Both the position numbers and the translations under genes were made by a program. 48,938 bases of DNA from an uncultured Roseobacter sp. (GTDB lineage: Bacteria > Pseudomonadota > Alphaproteobacteria > Rhodobacterales > Rhodobacteraceae): the NCBI GenBank assembly GCA_913054455.1, contig CAJXIL010000008.1, positions 1 through 48,938 on the forward strand. The letters run 5' to 3'. The stretch's first letter is position 1. Every line of letters starts with the position of its first letter. Of this stretch, positions 7,891 through 16,505 are shown one piece after another. Below the pieces are notes generated by a model that was not told the DNA's origin, did no database searches, and was given only the letters and a program-made list of their open reading frames with translations.

Positions 7891-9027
7891 TTACATATTG
7901 CACTCGGATGCATAGGCATCCGCGTGATCAGCAAGGCCGGTGGCAATGATCTTGTTGGTGAAGACGTCACCTTCCTGGATCACTTCGCGCACATAGATGT
8001 TTTGCACCGGGTGATGGTTGTCGCCAAACTTGAAGTCACCGCGAACAGAGTCAAACTCTGCAGCTTTGAGTGCAGCGCGGAAGGCGTCCTGATCTTTGAC
8101 GTCGGCCTTATCCAGCGCGCTGAGGATCAGGTTGGCCGTGTCAAATCCTTGGCTGGCATAGAGCGAGGGCAGACGGCCATACTTGGCCTGGAAATCCGCA
8201 ACAAAGGCCGCATTGGCAGCGTTGTCGATATCCTTGTTCCACTGTGAGGTGTTCTTGATGCCCAGAGCGGCGGCCCCCACGGCTTGCAAGATACCCTGAT
8301 CAAAGCTGAAGGCTGGGCCAACTACCGGCAGGTCTACACCACTGTCGGCATATTGCTTGAGGAAGGAGATCCCCATGCCACCAGGCAGGAAGAAATAGAC
8401 CGAATCTGCACCAGAGGCGCGGATCTGCGCGATCTCAGCAGCATAGTCGGTCTGGCCCAGTTTGGTGTAGATTTCACCGGCAAGCTCGCCGCTGTACATG
8501 CGTTTGTAGCCGGTCAGTGCGTCCTTACCAGCTGGGTAGTTCGGCGCCAGGATAAAGCTGTTTTTCAGCGCGGCGTCATTGGCATAGGCGCCAGCGGCCT
8601 CATGTAGGTTATCGTTCTGCCAGGCAACGTTGAAATAGTTCTTGTGGCAGCGCTTGCCAGCCAGAACCGAAGGCCCCGCATTAGGAGAGAGATAGAACAC
8701 ATCCTGCGCCGTCGCCGCTGGCACGACGGCCATGGCAAGGTTGGACCAGATGATGCCGGTCATGATGTCGACTTTTTCCGATTGGATCATGCGATCGGCA
8801 ATTTGTACCGCGCTCTCGGGTTTGCGCTGATCGTCTTCGATCACCACTTCCACATCGTCACGCCCTGCGGCCTCGATCGCCATCATAAAGCCGTCACGCA
8901 CATCGACGCCCAATCCAGCACCACCGCCAGATAGGGTGGTGATCATGCCAATTTTGGTATCGGCTTGCGCCGCAAGCGCCAGCGTTGACACAGCCGTTGC
9001 CATCGCAAGAGATTTAAGAATTTTCAT
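7891..9027 (-). CDS. ABC transporter substrate-binding protein, HAAT family (LivK-like)
   Basis: A 378-aa periplasmic binding protein that delivers the ligand to LivHMGF. It starts with signal peptide MKILKSLAMATAVSTLALAA-QA, followed by the family's opening 'DTKIGMITTLSGGGAGLG', which forms the first ligand-binding strand. The ATG at 9027 has GGGAG 8 nt upstream; an upstream in-frame start would put extra residues before the signal peptide. It is the first gene of the operon. The ligand cannot be read from sequence: branched-chain amino acids, amides or a product linked to the ectoine-type operon upstream are all possible. Confidence 0.88.
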   Translation of the reverse strand: MKILKSLAMATAVSTLALAAQADTKIGMITTLSGGGAGLGVDVRDGFMMAIEAAGRDDVEVVIEDDQRKPESAVQIADRMIQSEKVDIMTGIIWSNLAMAVVPAATAQDVFYLSPNAGPSVLAGKRCHKNYFNVAWQNDNLHEAAGAYANDAALKNSFILAPNYPAGKDALTGYKRMYSGELAGEIYTKLGQTDYAAEIAQIRASGADSVYFFLPGGMGISFLKQYADSGVDLPVVGPAFSFDQGILQAVGAAALGIKNTSQWNKDIDNAANAAFVADFQAKYGRLPSLYASQGFDTANLILSALDKADVKDQDAFRAALKAAEFDSVRGDFKFGDNHHPVQNIYVREVIQEGDVFTNKIIATGLADHADAYASECNM

Positions 9028-9774
9028 TTCACATACTCCCAGTGTTCTGTTGTGTGCTTGCCCCGCGTTGGTCGCGGGTGCCATGACGGTACTATCTCCA
9101 GATCAAACGGGAGGCGCCAGTTTTTCTTGCCCGAATATGCATTCCAAAGAGCGGTCCACGCGAAAAACGAGGCACCCCTCGTCTTTTGCAGGGCGGGTCT
9201 TACCTAAAACTGTAGACGGCAAACGGCCATTGTTTCAAGATTAAAATATATAACCTTAAAATAATGTCAGGATCAGCTCCGCGGCCTAACCAGAAAAAGA
9301 CGCCGGGGAAGGGCTCACCGGGGCGAACACCGGGCACAGCAAGGCTTCCAAACATCTTTCCTCCAGGGAGCAGAAAGAACGCCCTCCACCGGGCCAGAGC
9401 CCCAAAAAAAATTCTAATTTTTTCAAGTGTTTCGTGCGAACCTTGCGACTGGCCCTCACTTGAAATTCTCGCCACCCACGCCACTGTCAGCACAAACGAC
9501 GCAAGGGCAATAGAGCGAAAAGCAGTTCAAGGACCGTTAGGCCAATGCACCCTTAGCAACTAGATCTGCAACAAGGCAGGACCCAAGATCTACACCGGAA
9601 CCACACCGGAATTGAGCAGAAACGCACAGTTAGAACCAAATCAGTAGACTAAATGCGCCCCACATGGCCACGCAAAAGGCGCAGAATAACCGCCATAGAC
9701 ATGCTGCCACCTGCATCGATCCCACCCCGCGCCTTCCTCCAAACTGCCGACTTGGGCTTTTCGCCCTGGCCGCT
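9028..9774. other. Intergenic region between livK and the GntR gene
   Basis: No convincing gene. It must carry the livK promoter; an AT-rich patch at 9238-9266 is the best location. Overlapping ORFs on both strands (about 9200-9563) are Pro/Arg-rich, match no family I know and have no good ribosome site. I find no copy of the TGTACA operator core seen upstream of doeA. Confidence 0.5.
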
Positions 9775-10506
9775 CTAGGAAGTCAGTGTGGGCGCCAGGC
9801 CCTTGCGCGAGCCACTCTTGAGTTGAAGACGCCTCAAGCTCATGGAAATATGCGCCCGTTGGATATGGGCCACAGCCTCGACATCACCAGCGCGCAGGGC
9901 CAGCTGGATGGCTTCCAACTCGTGCTGAAAAATGCGGAATTCCTCCTCCAAATCCAGCTGCGCCTCTTCGGCCGCGCGCAGCCAGAGCCGTTTGGTCTGG
10001 AAGTAATAGCGTTCAAGCGTCTCGCGCAGAGGCAGGTTGGCGGTCAATTGCAGCAGAAGCTGAAACACATCTATGTCAAACTGAGTGAAAGCCCGCGCGG
10101 TTCCATTGGCAACGATATCTGCCCCCCGTAACACCATCTGATCAAACTCAGACAAAAAAACGTCACTGGGCTGAACCGGATCCAGACGCGCAGTCAAGGC
10201 AATCAGCTCGACCCGAAGACGATAGACCTGCTCCAGCTCGGTCAGGTCAGCATCGGTCACAACCGTGCCAACCCCATGAATAGACTGCACCAGGCCTTCG
10301 TCCTCCAACCGGGCGAGAACCCGGCGGATCGGGGTACGGCTGGTGCCGAACTCCTTCGCTAGGGCGACTTCCGAGAGGCGGCTGCCGGGCAAGTAGTCCA
10401 GCAAGCAAATGCGTTGACGGATTTCGTGATGCATCAAAGCATGACGATCCCGCACCGTCAGCCCTGAATCTTCCAAAGCCTCCTGTGGTGAGGGCGCATC
10501 AGTCAC
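9775..10506 (-). CDS. GntR family transcriptional regulator (FadR/FCD type)
   Basis: A 243-aa regulator. Residues ~25-95 form the GntR winged helix ('GSRLSEVALAKEFGTSRTPIRRVL', in which SRTPIRR is the recognition helix, then 'LARLEDEGLV'), and the remainder is an all-helical FCD effector domain. It begins with GTG directly after the TAG of the M20 gene and is the third gene of the doeA operon, so it probably controls that operon and the divergent aminotransferase through the two TGTACA-centred sites at 12885-12977. FCD regulators usually respond to small carboxylic acids; the effector is likely a pathway intermediate. Confidence 0.88.
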   Translation of the reverse strand: MTDAPSPQEALEDSGLTVRDRHALMHHEIRQRICLLDYLPGSRLSEVALAKEFGTSRTPIRRVLARLEDEGLVQSIHGVGTVVTDADLTELEQVYRLRVELIALTARLDPVQPSDVFLSEFDQMVLRGADIVANGTARAFTQFDIDVFQLLLQLTANLPLRETLERYYFQTKRLWLRAAEEAQLDLEEEFRIFQHELEAIQLALRAGDVEAVAHIQRAHISMSLRRLQLKSGSRKGLAPTLTS

Positions 10507-11670
10507 CTACAGATGTCTCCCAAGTCGCTGCAATACAGTCAGACATTGTTCCAATTGGTCCAGGGCCAGATACTCATCCGCCTTATGCGCCTGAGCAATA
10601 GAGCCAGGACCACAGACCACCACATCGGTGCCAAGAGCCTGGAAAATACCCGCTTCGGTGCCGAAAGCAACCAGATCCGCCCCATTGGCCCCCGTGAGTT
10701 CCAACATGATCTGCCGTGCCTCGTTTTCCGCCACAGGTTCCAGCCCGGCGACCTCGCCAATGGTTTCAAGTGTAATACTTGCCTCTGGGTGGGTCCGGCG
10801 CATCGCTGGCAACAACTCCTCATCGCAGAGCTGGCGCAGGGCGTTTTTGACAAAATCGGCATCGCGGGCGGTGACCGGGCGCATTTCCCAATCCACCTGC
10901 GCCTTTGAGGCGATCACGTTGTGCGCCACACCGCCTCGGATGGCCCCGACATTTACCGTCGTCCAGGGCGGTTCAAACCGGCTGCCTGCAGGGGCCAGAC
11001 CGCGCAAGCGCTGTTTCAACTGCAACAGCTCAGCCACATAGCGCACGGCATATTCCACCGCATTGACGCCCAGATCGGGAGCCGAACCATGCCCTTCGAG
11101 CCCATGGAAATGGGTGCTGTATTCATAGCACCCCTTATGACCTTCGATCACCCGCATCTCTGTGGGCTCGCCAATAATGGTCACCCCCGGCGTCACCCCG
11201 CGCAGCTTCAGATCTGCCGCCAGGCGCTGGGCACCAAAACAACCGATCTCTTCGTCATAGGTAAAGGCAAAATGCATGGGCCGCGCCCGAACCTGCGCTG
11301 CGTAGGTCGGAGCCATGGCCAGGCAGGCAGCAATGAAACCCTTCATGTCGCAGGTTCCACGACCATAAAGCCGACCATCCCGCTCCTCCATCACAAAGGG
11401 ATCACTGCTCCAGACCTGATCGGTGACTGGCACTACATCGCTATGGCCCGACAATAGAATGCCCCCGTCGACCTCAGGCCCCAGTGTGGCAAAGAGATTA
11501 GCCTTTGTCCCGCAAGGCGAGGAGGTAATATCAACCTTGGCGCCACACTCCTCCAACAGCCCTGCCACATAGGCAATCAGGGCCTGATTGCTATCGCTGG
11601 ACAGGGTGGGGAAGGCGATCAGATCGCCCAAGATCTCGCAGGTGCGATCCCGCAATTCCAACGGCCTCAC
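10507..11670 (-). CDS. M20 family deacetylase (ArgE/DapE-like)
   Basis: A 387-aa metallopeptidase-fold amidohydrolase of the ArgE type. H76 and D78 in 'LLSGHSDVVP', D108 in 'GRGTCDMKGF', the 'TYDEEIGCFGAQ' glutamates and the C-terminal 'GPGSIAQAHKADE' histidine are the di-metal site. The start is GTG, overlapping the doeA stop as GTGA. By itself it would be called N-acetylornithine deacetylase. Sitting between an ectoine-hydrolase-like gene and its regulator, it more likely removes the acetyl group from N-acetyl-2,4-diaminobutyrate or a related compound, in place of the unrelated DoeB/EutE enzyme. That role is inferred. Confidence 0.85.
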   Translation of the reverse strand: MRPLELRDRTCEILGDLIAFPTLSSDSNQALIAYVAGLLEECGAKVDITSSPCGTKANLFATLGPEVDGGILLSGHSDVVPVTDQVWSSDPFVMEERDGRLYGRGTCDMKGFIAACLAMAPTYAAQVRARPMHFAFTYDEEIGCFGAQRLAADLKLRGVTPGVTIIGEPTEMRVIEGHKGCYEYSTHFHGLEGHGSAPDLGVNAVEYAVRYVAELLQLKQRLRGLAPAGSRFEPPWTTVNVGAIRGGVAHNVIASKAQVDWEMRPVTARDADFVKNALRQLCDEELLPAMRRTHPEASITLETIGEVAGLEPVAENEARQIMLELTGANGADLVAFGTEAGIFQALGTDVVVCGPGSIAQAHKADEYLALDQLEQCLTVLQRLGRHL

Positions 11671-12851
11671 CCCTTGACGAAGAGCTTGCGCTCTACATCA
11701 CACAGGGTTTCTGCCGCGCCATCTTCGGTGATCAAAATGGTCTCGGTGGTCTCTAGCCCCCAGGTGTCCATCCACAAGGCTGGCATAAAGTGAAAGACCA
11801 TACCCGGCTCAAGAACCGTGGTATCCTCGCTGCGGATTGAGGCGCTGCGCTCGCCCCAGTCTGGTGGGTAGCTGAGACCGATGGGATAGCCACAACGGCC
11901 TTCGCGGTGGATGCCGTAGGTGTTCAGCACCTCAATAAAGGCATTGGCGATATCACAGGTACGATTGCCTGCCCGTGCCGCCTGCAAACCCGCCTCGATA
12001 CCCTCCAGCTGCGCCGCTTCAGCCCGCAGCACCTCCTCTGGGGGCTTGCCCAGATAAACGGTTCGGCACAGCGGTGCGTGATAGCGGCGATAGCAACCGG
12101 AAAGCTCAAAGAAGGTCGCCTCGCCCTCGCGCATCGGCTTGCCATCCCAGGTGAGATGTGCCGCTGTTGCATCCAGCCCCGAGGGCGTCAGCGGTACAAT
12201 GGCCGGGTAGTCGCCCCAAAGTTCATCCACCCCAGTAATGCCGGCATGATAGATATCTGCCACCAGATCGTTCTTGCGTAGACCCGGTTCAGCCCGCTCA
12301 ATCGCGACCTGCATGACCTTTTCGGTGATCCGGGCGGCATTGCGCACAAAGGCAATCTCATCCTCGGATTTCACCAGGCGCTGCCAGTTGACCAGCGCTG
12401 TGGCATCCAACATCTGCGCCTGTGGCAGCTCAGCGGTCAACACAGCGTGGGCCTTTGCGGAGTAATAGTAATTCTCCATCTCGACACCAATGCGCGCGCT
12501 CTCATACCCCAGTGAACGGATATGGCCAGCAAGATCCTGCATCGGATGGCGCTCGGTTGATTGCACGTAGTGATCGCCATAGCCATGGATATGCTCAGCA
12601 GACATCCAGCAGGTCCGCCCTGCTCCCACACTGTCCATATAGCGCCCCCACCAGATCGGCTCCCCTTCCAGCCCCAAGAGCACCCCCTGATGCACATAAA
12701 ATGACCAGCCATCATAGCCAGTCAGCCAGGCCTGATTTGACGGGTCCGTCACAAAAAGCAGCTCAATCCCGGCCTGATGCATGGCGGCACGGGTCTTGGC
12801 GATACGGCGATCATATTCAACGCGGCTGAACGGGGCATTTCCTGGAGCCAA
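11667..12851 (-). CDS. doeA: Ectoine hydrolase-like M24 protein (DoeA/EutD)
   Basis: A 394-aa protein with a creatinase N-domain and a pita-bread M24 C-domain. Long stretches agree with my memory of DoeA/EutD ectoine hydrolases: 'FVTDPSNQAWLTGYDGWSFY', 'DHYVQSTERHPM', 'ATALVNWQRLVKSEDEIAF', 'GDYPAIVPLTPSG' and 'GYPIGLSYPPDWGER'. These enzymes open the ectoine ring to N-acetyl-2,4-diaminobutyrate in the cytoplasm. Translation seems to start at TTG with AAGGA ~10 nt before it. It heads the doeA-M20-gntR operon and is divergent from an aminotransferase. Creatinase or another cyclic amidine hydrolase is the alternative. Confidence 0.8.
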   Translation of the reverse strand: MAPGNAPFSRVEYDRRIAKTRAAMHQAGIELLFVTDPSNQAWLTGYDGWSFYVHQGVLLGLEGEPIWWGRYMDSVGAGRTCWMSAEHIHGYGDHYVQSTERHPMQDLAGHIRSLGYESARIGVEMENYYYSAKAHAVLTAELPQAQMLDATALVNWQRLVKSEDEIAFVRNAARITEKVMQVAIERAEPGLRKNDLVADIYHAGITGVDELWGDYPAIVPLTPSGLDATAAHLTWDGKPMREGEATFFELSGCYRRYHAPLCRTVYLGKPPEEVLRAEAAQLEGIEAGLQAARAGNRTCDIANAFIEVLNTYGIHREGRCGYPIGLSYPPDWGERSASIRSEDTTVLEPGMVFHFMPALWMDTWGLETTETILITEDGAAETLCDVERKLFVKG

Positions 12852-12884
12852 TGAGCTATCCTTCTTGAGACATAAAGCGCTGTG

Positions 12885-12900
12885 ATGTGTACAACACTAA
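12885..12900 (-). promoter_or_regulatory. Candidate GntR operator, doeA side
   Basis: On the - strand this reads TTAGTGTTGTACACAT, identical to the 16-mer at 12962-12977 except at position 4 and the last base. Its core GTTGTACAC holds the palindrome TGTACA, in line with the TNGTNNNACNA pattern of FadR-type GntR operators. It lies 34-49 bp upstream of the doeA start. Confidence 0.6.
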
Positions 12901-12961
12901 AAACACCATGGAGTTCCGACAAGATTACTGCCAAGTTTCACCCCAAAGGCAAGTGATTCAT

Positions 12962-12977
12962 TTACTGTTGTACACAA
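12962..12977 (+). promoter_or_regulatory. Candidate GntR operator, aminotransferase side
   Basis: TTACTGTTGTACACAA, the mirror-image partner of the site at 12885-12900. It lies about 35 bp upstream of the aminotransferase ATG. Two near-identical sites in opposite orientation, one per divergent gene, suggest one regulator (the GntR protein at 9775-10506) controls both. Confidence 0.6.
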
Positions 12978-13011
12978 TTGCGTAAATTTTACGCGTCAAT
13001 CACGGGAAGAC

Positions 13012-14391
13012 ATGATGCTAAAGAACGACCAACTGGACAGCTGGGACCGCGACAACTTCTTTCACCCCTCAACTCATCTGGCACAGCATGCGCGCGGAGA
13101 AAGCCCGTCGCGCGTTATCAAAACCGCCAGCGGCGTCCATATCGAGGATCGCGATGGCAATCAGCTGCTGGATGCCTTTGCTGGGCTGTACTGCGTCAAT
13201 GTCGGGTATGGCCGCCCCGAAATCGCCGAAGCCATCGCTGCCCAGGCCAAGGAGCTGGCCTATTACCACTCCTATGTGGGCCACGGCACCGAGGCCTCGA
13301 TCACCCTGTCCAAAATGATCCTGGACCGGGCACCTGCCAATATGTCCAAGGTCTATTTTGGTCTTGGCGGCTCGGATGCCAATGAAACCAACGTCAAACT
13401 GATCTGGTATTACAACAATATCCTGGGCCGCCCGGAGAAGAAAAAGATCATCTCGCGCTGGCGCGGCTATCATGGCTCTGGGCTGGTCACTGGTTCGCTC
13501 ACTGGTTTGGAACTGTTCCACAAAAAGTTCGACCTGCCCCTGGCCCAGGTGCTGCACACCGAAGCGCCCTATTACTTCCGCCGCGACGATCAGAGCCAGA
13601 GCGAAGAACAGTTTGTCGCCCATTGCGTTGCCGAGCTGGAAGCCATGATTGAACGCGAGGGCGCAGACACCATTGCCGCCTTTATTGGTGAGCCCGTACT
13701 GGGTACCGGCGGCATTGTCCCGCCTCCTACAGGCTACTGGCCCGCCATTCAGGCCGTGCTGAAAAAACACGACATCCTGCTGGTCGCAGATGAGGTGGTC
13801 ACCGGCTTTGGACGGCTTGGCACCATGTTCGGCTCCGATCACTACGGGCTGGAAGCTGACATCATTACCATCGCCAAGGGGCTGACCTCGGCCTATGCGC
13901 CACTGTCGGGCTCGATTGTCTCGGATAAGGTCTGGAAGGTGTTGGAACAGGGCACCGATGAAAATGGCCCCATCGGCCATGGCTGGACCTATTCCGCTCA
14001 CCCCATCGGCGCCGCCGCCGGGGTGGCCAACCTCAAACTGATTGATGAGCTGAACCTGATTGAGAACGCAGACTCGACTGGCGCCTACCTGCAGCAATGC
14101 ATGCGCGAGGCCCTGGGCGATCACCCCCATGTTGGTGACATTCGCGGAGAAGGCATGCTCTGCGCGGTGGAATTTGTGCAGGACAGGGACAGCCGTCGCT
14201 TCTTTGATGCCGCGGACAAAATCGGCCCGCAGATCTCCTCGGCTCTCCTGGCCCAAGACAGCGTCATCGCCCGCGCCATGCCCCAGGGGGATATCCTGGG
14301 CTTTGCCCCCCCCTTCTGCCTCAGCCACGCTGAAGCAGACACGGTTGTCGCAGCAACCAAACGCGCCGTGGACGCCATTCTCCCCGGCTAA
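13012..14391 (+). CDS. Class III (omega) aminotransferase, PLP-dependent
   Basis: A 459-aa fold-type-I PLP enzyme. Marks include 'DAFAGLYCVNVGYG', 'GLGGSDANETNVKLIWYY' (phosphate-binding), the PLP-ring Asp in 'LLVADEVVTGFGRLG' and Lys289 in 'TIAKGLTSAYAPLSG', which forms the Schiff base. It resembles the omega-amine/beta-alanine/GABA:pyruvate aminotransferases common in Rhodobacteraceae. Divergent from doeA and sharing its operator pair, it may act as DoeD, moving the terminal amino group of 2,4-diaminobutyrate to make aspartate semialdehyde; this is inferred. The start is ATGATG; the second ATG (13015) has better spacing to GGGAAG. Confidence 0.88.
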   Translation: MMLKNDQLDSWDRDNFFHPSTHLAQHARGESPSRVIKTASGVHIEDRDGNQLLDAFAGLYCVNVGYGRPEIAEAIAAQAKELAYYHSYVGHGTEASITLSKMILDRAPANMSKVYFGLGGSDANETNVKLIWYYNNILGRPEKKKIISRWRGYHGSGLVTGSLTGLELFHKKFDLPLAQVLHTEAPYYFRRDDQSQSEEQFVAHCVAELEAMIEREGADTIAAFIGEPVLGTGGIVPPPTGYWPAIQAVLKKHDILLVADEVVTGFGRLGTMFGSDHYGLEADIITIAKGLTSAYAPLSGSIVSDKVWKVLEQGTDENGPIGHGWTYSAHPIGAAAGVANLKLIDELNLIENADSTGAYLQQCMREALGDHPHVGDIRGEGMLCAVEFVQDRDSRRFFDAADKIGPQISSALLAQDSVIARAMPQGDILGFAPPFCLSHAEADTVVAATKRAVDAILPG

Positions 14392-14426
14392 ATTTGTTGG
14401 TCCGAAAACAATACCCCATTGAAAAC

Positions 14427-14456
14427 GCAGCAGCCCCCGGACCCGCGGGCTGCTGC
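14427..14456 (+). terminator. Hairpin after aminotransferase
   Basis: GCAGCAGCCC (14427-14436) pairs with GGGCTGCTGC (14447-14456), a perfect 10-bp GC-rich stem with a 10-nt loop, 36 bp after the aminotransferase stop. There is no T run, so it may act with Rho or only protect the 3' end. Confidence 0.5.
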
Positions 14457-14582
14457 CGCCAGGCTCCGTTCTTACCCTCTTACGAGACCAGACTGGACTT
14501 GACCAAGCCTTTGGCAAAAAAATGCTCCATCCCTCATTTTTGGGCCTTGTCACCCCCGATCACCAGACATATACGGGGCAGC

Positions 14583-14672
14583 GGAGACGTGGCCGAGTGG
14601 TCGAAGGCGCTCCCCTGCTAAGGGAGTAGGCCCGGAAGGGTCTCGAGGGTTCGAATCCCTTCGTCTCCGCCA
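14583..14672 (+). tRNA. tRNA-Ser (anticodon GCT)
   Basis: Acceptor stem GGAGACG (14583-14589) pairs with CGTCTCC (14662-14668), followed by G and an encoded CCA. The anticodon stem-loop is CTCCC-CTGCTAA-GGGAG with anticodon GCT. A long variable arm and the T-arm sequence GGTTCGAATCC are present, as in class II serine tRNAs. Its last 14 nt are the attachment core of the two downstream islands; the gene itself was left intact. Confidence 0.96.
14659..14672 (+). repeat. att site 1 (tRNA-Ser 3' end)
   Basis: CTTCGTCTCCGCCA, the 3' end of tRNA-Ser, recurs exactly at 25676-25689 and 46938-46951. It is the left junction (attL) of island A. Confidence 0.85.
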
Positions 14673-14727
14673 CTGCGCCTCACTGGTTTATTGATTTTAA
14701 TGGTAAATTTTAAATTTGCTGCAAATC

Positions 14728-14748
14728 GTTCCCACACTTGTTCCCACA
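14728..14748 (+). repeat. Integrase arm-site candidate, left end of island A
   Basis: Two copies of GTTCCCACA 12 bp apart (14728 and 14740). The same doublet, with one base different in the spacer, is at 25524-25544 at the other end of the island. Paired direct repeats flanking an att core are typical arm-type sites for the N-terminal domain of tyrosine integrases. Confidence 0.55.
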
Positions 14749-14775
14749 TCGCGCATTCGTTCAGATCGCCGCGTT

Positions 14776-15807
14776 TCAGTCTTCATCAGACTTTTTGCCC
14801 GTAACCAGCTTTCGTTGATCCTCGCGGCTGATTTGGCCGTAGCTGCGCAACGTCGTCAAAACATCGGTGTGTCCAAGGTTCTGTGATGCAGCCACCAGTT
14901 CAGCCACAGACCCCGCGTTTTTGGCTGCATGTCGTGCCAGCATGTGGCGAAAGGCATGCGGGCCATAGTTGGGGACGCCTGCAGCGTCAAACGCAGCGCG
15001 AACGATCTTGCGCACTGGCTCTGTGCTTTTCCAGTGGCCGCGCGTAAAGCCGCTTGCTTCAAACCCTGAATTTGATTTGGCTGCAATCGCCGTTGCGGGG
15101 AACAAAGGGTCATCGGGACCGTAGAGCGCCACTTCGTCACAATAGCTCATCCAGTCGCCAAGCGCGATTTCAGCTTCGGCAAACTCTTTTGCAAAGAAGG
15201 TGTCGATGACCTTGCCAAACTTGGTTGCCACTTCGCGCGGGTTTTGGGTGACAGATTGTTCCTGCAAATCAACGTGCTTGGTCTTGAGCGATACCAAAGC
15301 CGCAACACGAACCCCCGTGAGGCACAATAGGGCAAAGACTGCTTTGTCGCGCTTTTGCTGCGGTGTGGCGTTGGGCATAAGGGCGAGGGCGCGTTTGGCT
15401 TGGTTTATGCTGGGCGCTGGGCGGGGTGGGGCCGCGCGGGCCTCTGCTTCGTCACGTCGGGACAGGTTGAAATAATCCGCGTCCGCCGCTTTGATCCGGC
15501 TGCGGAAACCGTCTTGCTGAGAAAGCCAAAGCACAAATTCGCGCAAGGTGGCCAAAACAGACCGCATCGTCGATTTGCCCAAGGGCTTTCCGCCTTTCGT
15601 TTTGCTTTGCTCCAAATGAAGACGAAACCCCATAGCTTGCTCAATATGAAAGCGGGCAAAGTCTTTGCGTCCGTTCCAGACGTCGAACCGTTCAAGGGCC
15701 GCAATCTCTCGATCCAGCGTTTTTTCTGAAAGCTGGCGGGCGAATTTGCGGTATTCCAGAAAGCGGCGTTTCAGACGTTCGTTCTTTTCATTGGGCCGTT
15801 TAGTCAT
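14776..15807 (-). CDS. Tyrosine recombinase / integrase 1
   Basis: A 343-aa site-specific recombinase. The N-terminal ~130 residues are a helical SAM-like core-binding domain; the catalytic part has Arg in 'LTGVRVAALVSL', 'HAFRHMLARH' (HxxR), the 'LGHTDVLTTLRSY' His and the nucleophilic Tyr. It lies 104 bp from the tRNA att site and faces it. It differs from the P4-type integrases 2 and 3 (no DUF4102-like arm domain). It is the last gene of an apparent operon with three small genes upstream (16681-15817). It may belong to an element older than, or nested in, the one moved by integrase 2. Confidence 0.9.
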   Translation of the reverse strand: MTKRPNEKNERLKRRFLEYRKFARQLSEKTLDREIAALERFDVWNGRKDFARFHIEQAMGFRLHLEQSKTKGGKPLGKSTMRSVLATLREFVLWLSQQDGFRSRIKAADADYFNLSRRDEAEARAAPPRPAPSINQAKRALALMPNATPQQKRDKAVFALLCLTGVRVAALVSLKTKHVDLQEQSVTQNPREVATKFGKVIDTFFAKEFAEAEIALGDWMSYCDEVALYGPDDPLFPATAIAAKSNSGFEASGFTRGHWKSTEPVRKIVRAAFDAAGVPNYGPHAFRHMLARHAAKNAGSVAELVAASQNLGHTDVLTTLRSYGQISREDQRKLVTGKKSDED

Positions 15808-15816
15808 GGTCTGCTC

Positions 15817-16041
15817 CTATGCTTTGGGAAACTTGGGGTGGTGGATTTTGGGGGCCAGTGCGGTATTCGGCAGTGCAATTCCGAGATTTTGGCAAGAAGA
15901 GAGCGGCAGCCCTTCATGCATAACCCGCACTGAGGTGGGCGTTCTCTTTGGAAGGTTCACAACTGCTTTGGGTGGCTGGCTTTTGACCGCAACACTGGGC
16001 AGTGGCCGAATGGGAAGTACAGGGGGGCGTATGTCCACCAT
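15817..16041 (-). CDS. Small protein of unknown function, coupled to integrase 1
   Basis: A 74-aa ORF whose ATG overlaps the TAA of the preceding HTH gene (TAATG) and whose stop is 9 bp before integrase 1. It is Pro-rich and basic: 'IRPPVLPIRPLPSVAVKSQP' near the N-terminus and 'APKIHHPKFPKA' at the end. The tight spacing argues it is translated. Its place suggests an accessory of integration or excision, but no domain is recognisable. Confidence 0.55.
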   Translation of the reverse strand: MVDIRPPVLPIRPLPSVAVKSQPPKAVVNLPKRTPTSVRVMHEGLPLSSCQNLGIALPNTALAPKIHHPKFPKA

Positions 16042-16505
16042 TATAATGTCACTTCTACCCGCGTTATTGTGAGGTCCAGTTTTGCGCGGACTTCGGTGAG
16101 GCGGGCTAACGATATTGGCTTGCAAACGACGCCTTCGCAAACGCTGCACAAAGCCGTCAGCATCGCTTTTTTGCCTTCCACTTTGCAGTCGGCCATTTCG
16201 GCGGCGGGTGCGCGACCTTTTCTGCAGCGCAGACAGTAAAACTCGCATAGGTCTGTTTTGACCTTTCGGTCTGCGCGCTGGGCGGTGATGTAGTCGCGCA
16301 AATCATCCCCGCGAATAAGGGGCGGATAGGTTGCGTCCAACAGGGGCAACCCATCCCGCGTCCAGTTCCCGATTGTACGGGTGGAAACGCCGACAAGTGC
16401 CGCCGCCTCCGCCTTTGTGTAGCAACGTAAAGATTTGATCCCGCTCAGACGGGCCTGCTTTGGCACCGGCGCTACTCCGCGCCCGTCTGGTAGGATGCAA
16501 GCCAT
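16041..16505 (-). CDS. Helix-turn-helix and zinc-finger protein
   Basis: A 154-aa protein. Residues ~28-75 form a MerR/excisionase-type helix-turn-helix ('TKAEAAALVGVSTRTIGNWT'). Residues ~90-130 contain two Cys pairs, 'FYCLRCRKGRAP' and 'ALCSVCEGVVC', that could bind zinc. It overlaps the upstream excisionase-like gene by 34 bp if the ATG at 16505 is used; a later start is possible. Its place, between an AlpA/Xis-like gene and the integrase, suggests control of the element's excision. Confidence 0.72.
   Translation of the reverse strand: MACILPDGRGVAPVPKQARLSGIKSLRCYTKAEAAALVGVSTRTIGNWTRDGLPLLDATYPPLIRGDDLRDYITAQRADRKVKTDLCEFYCLRCRKGRAPAAEMADCKVEGKKAMLTALCSVCEGVVCKPISLARLTEVRAKLDLTITRVEVTL

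Noticed and set aside
9200-9563. Overlapping ~97-99-aa ORFs on both strands upstream of livK
   Set aside because: Pro/Arg-rich, no family signature, poor starts, and they overlap each other; more likely leader and promoter DNA.
13069-14553. 494-aa open frame on the - strand opposite the aminotransferase
   Set aside because: It mirrors a high-GC gene with strong family motifs on the + strand; no known domain and no ribosome site. A shadow frame.
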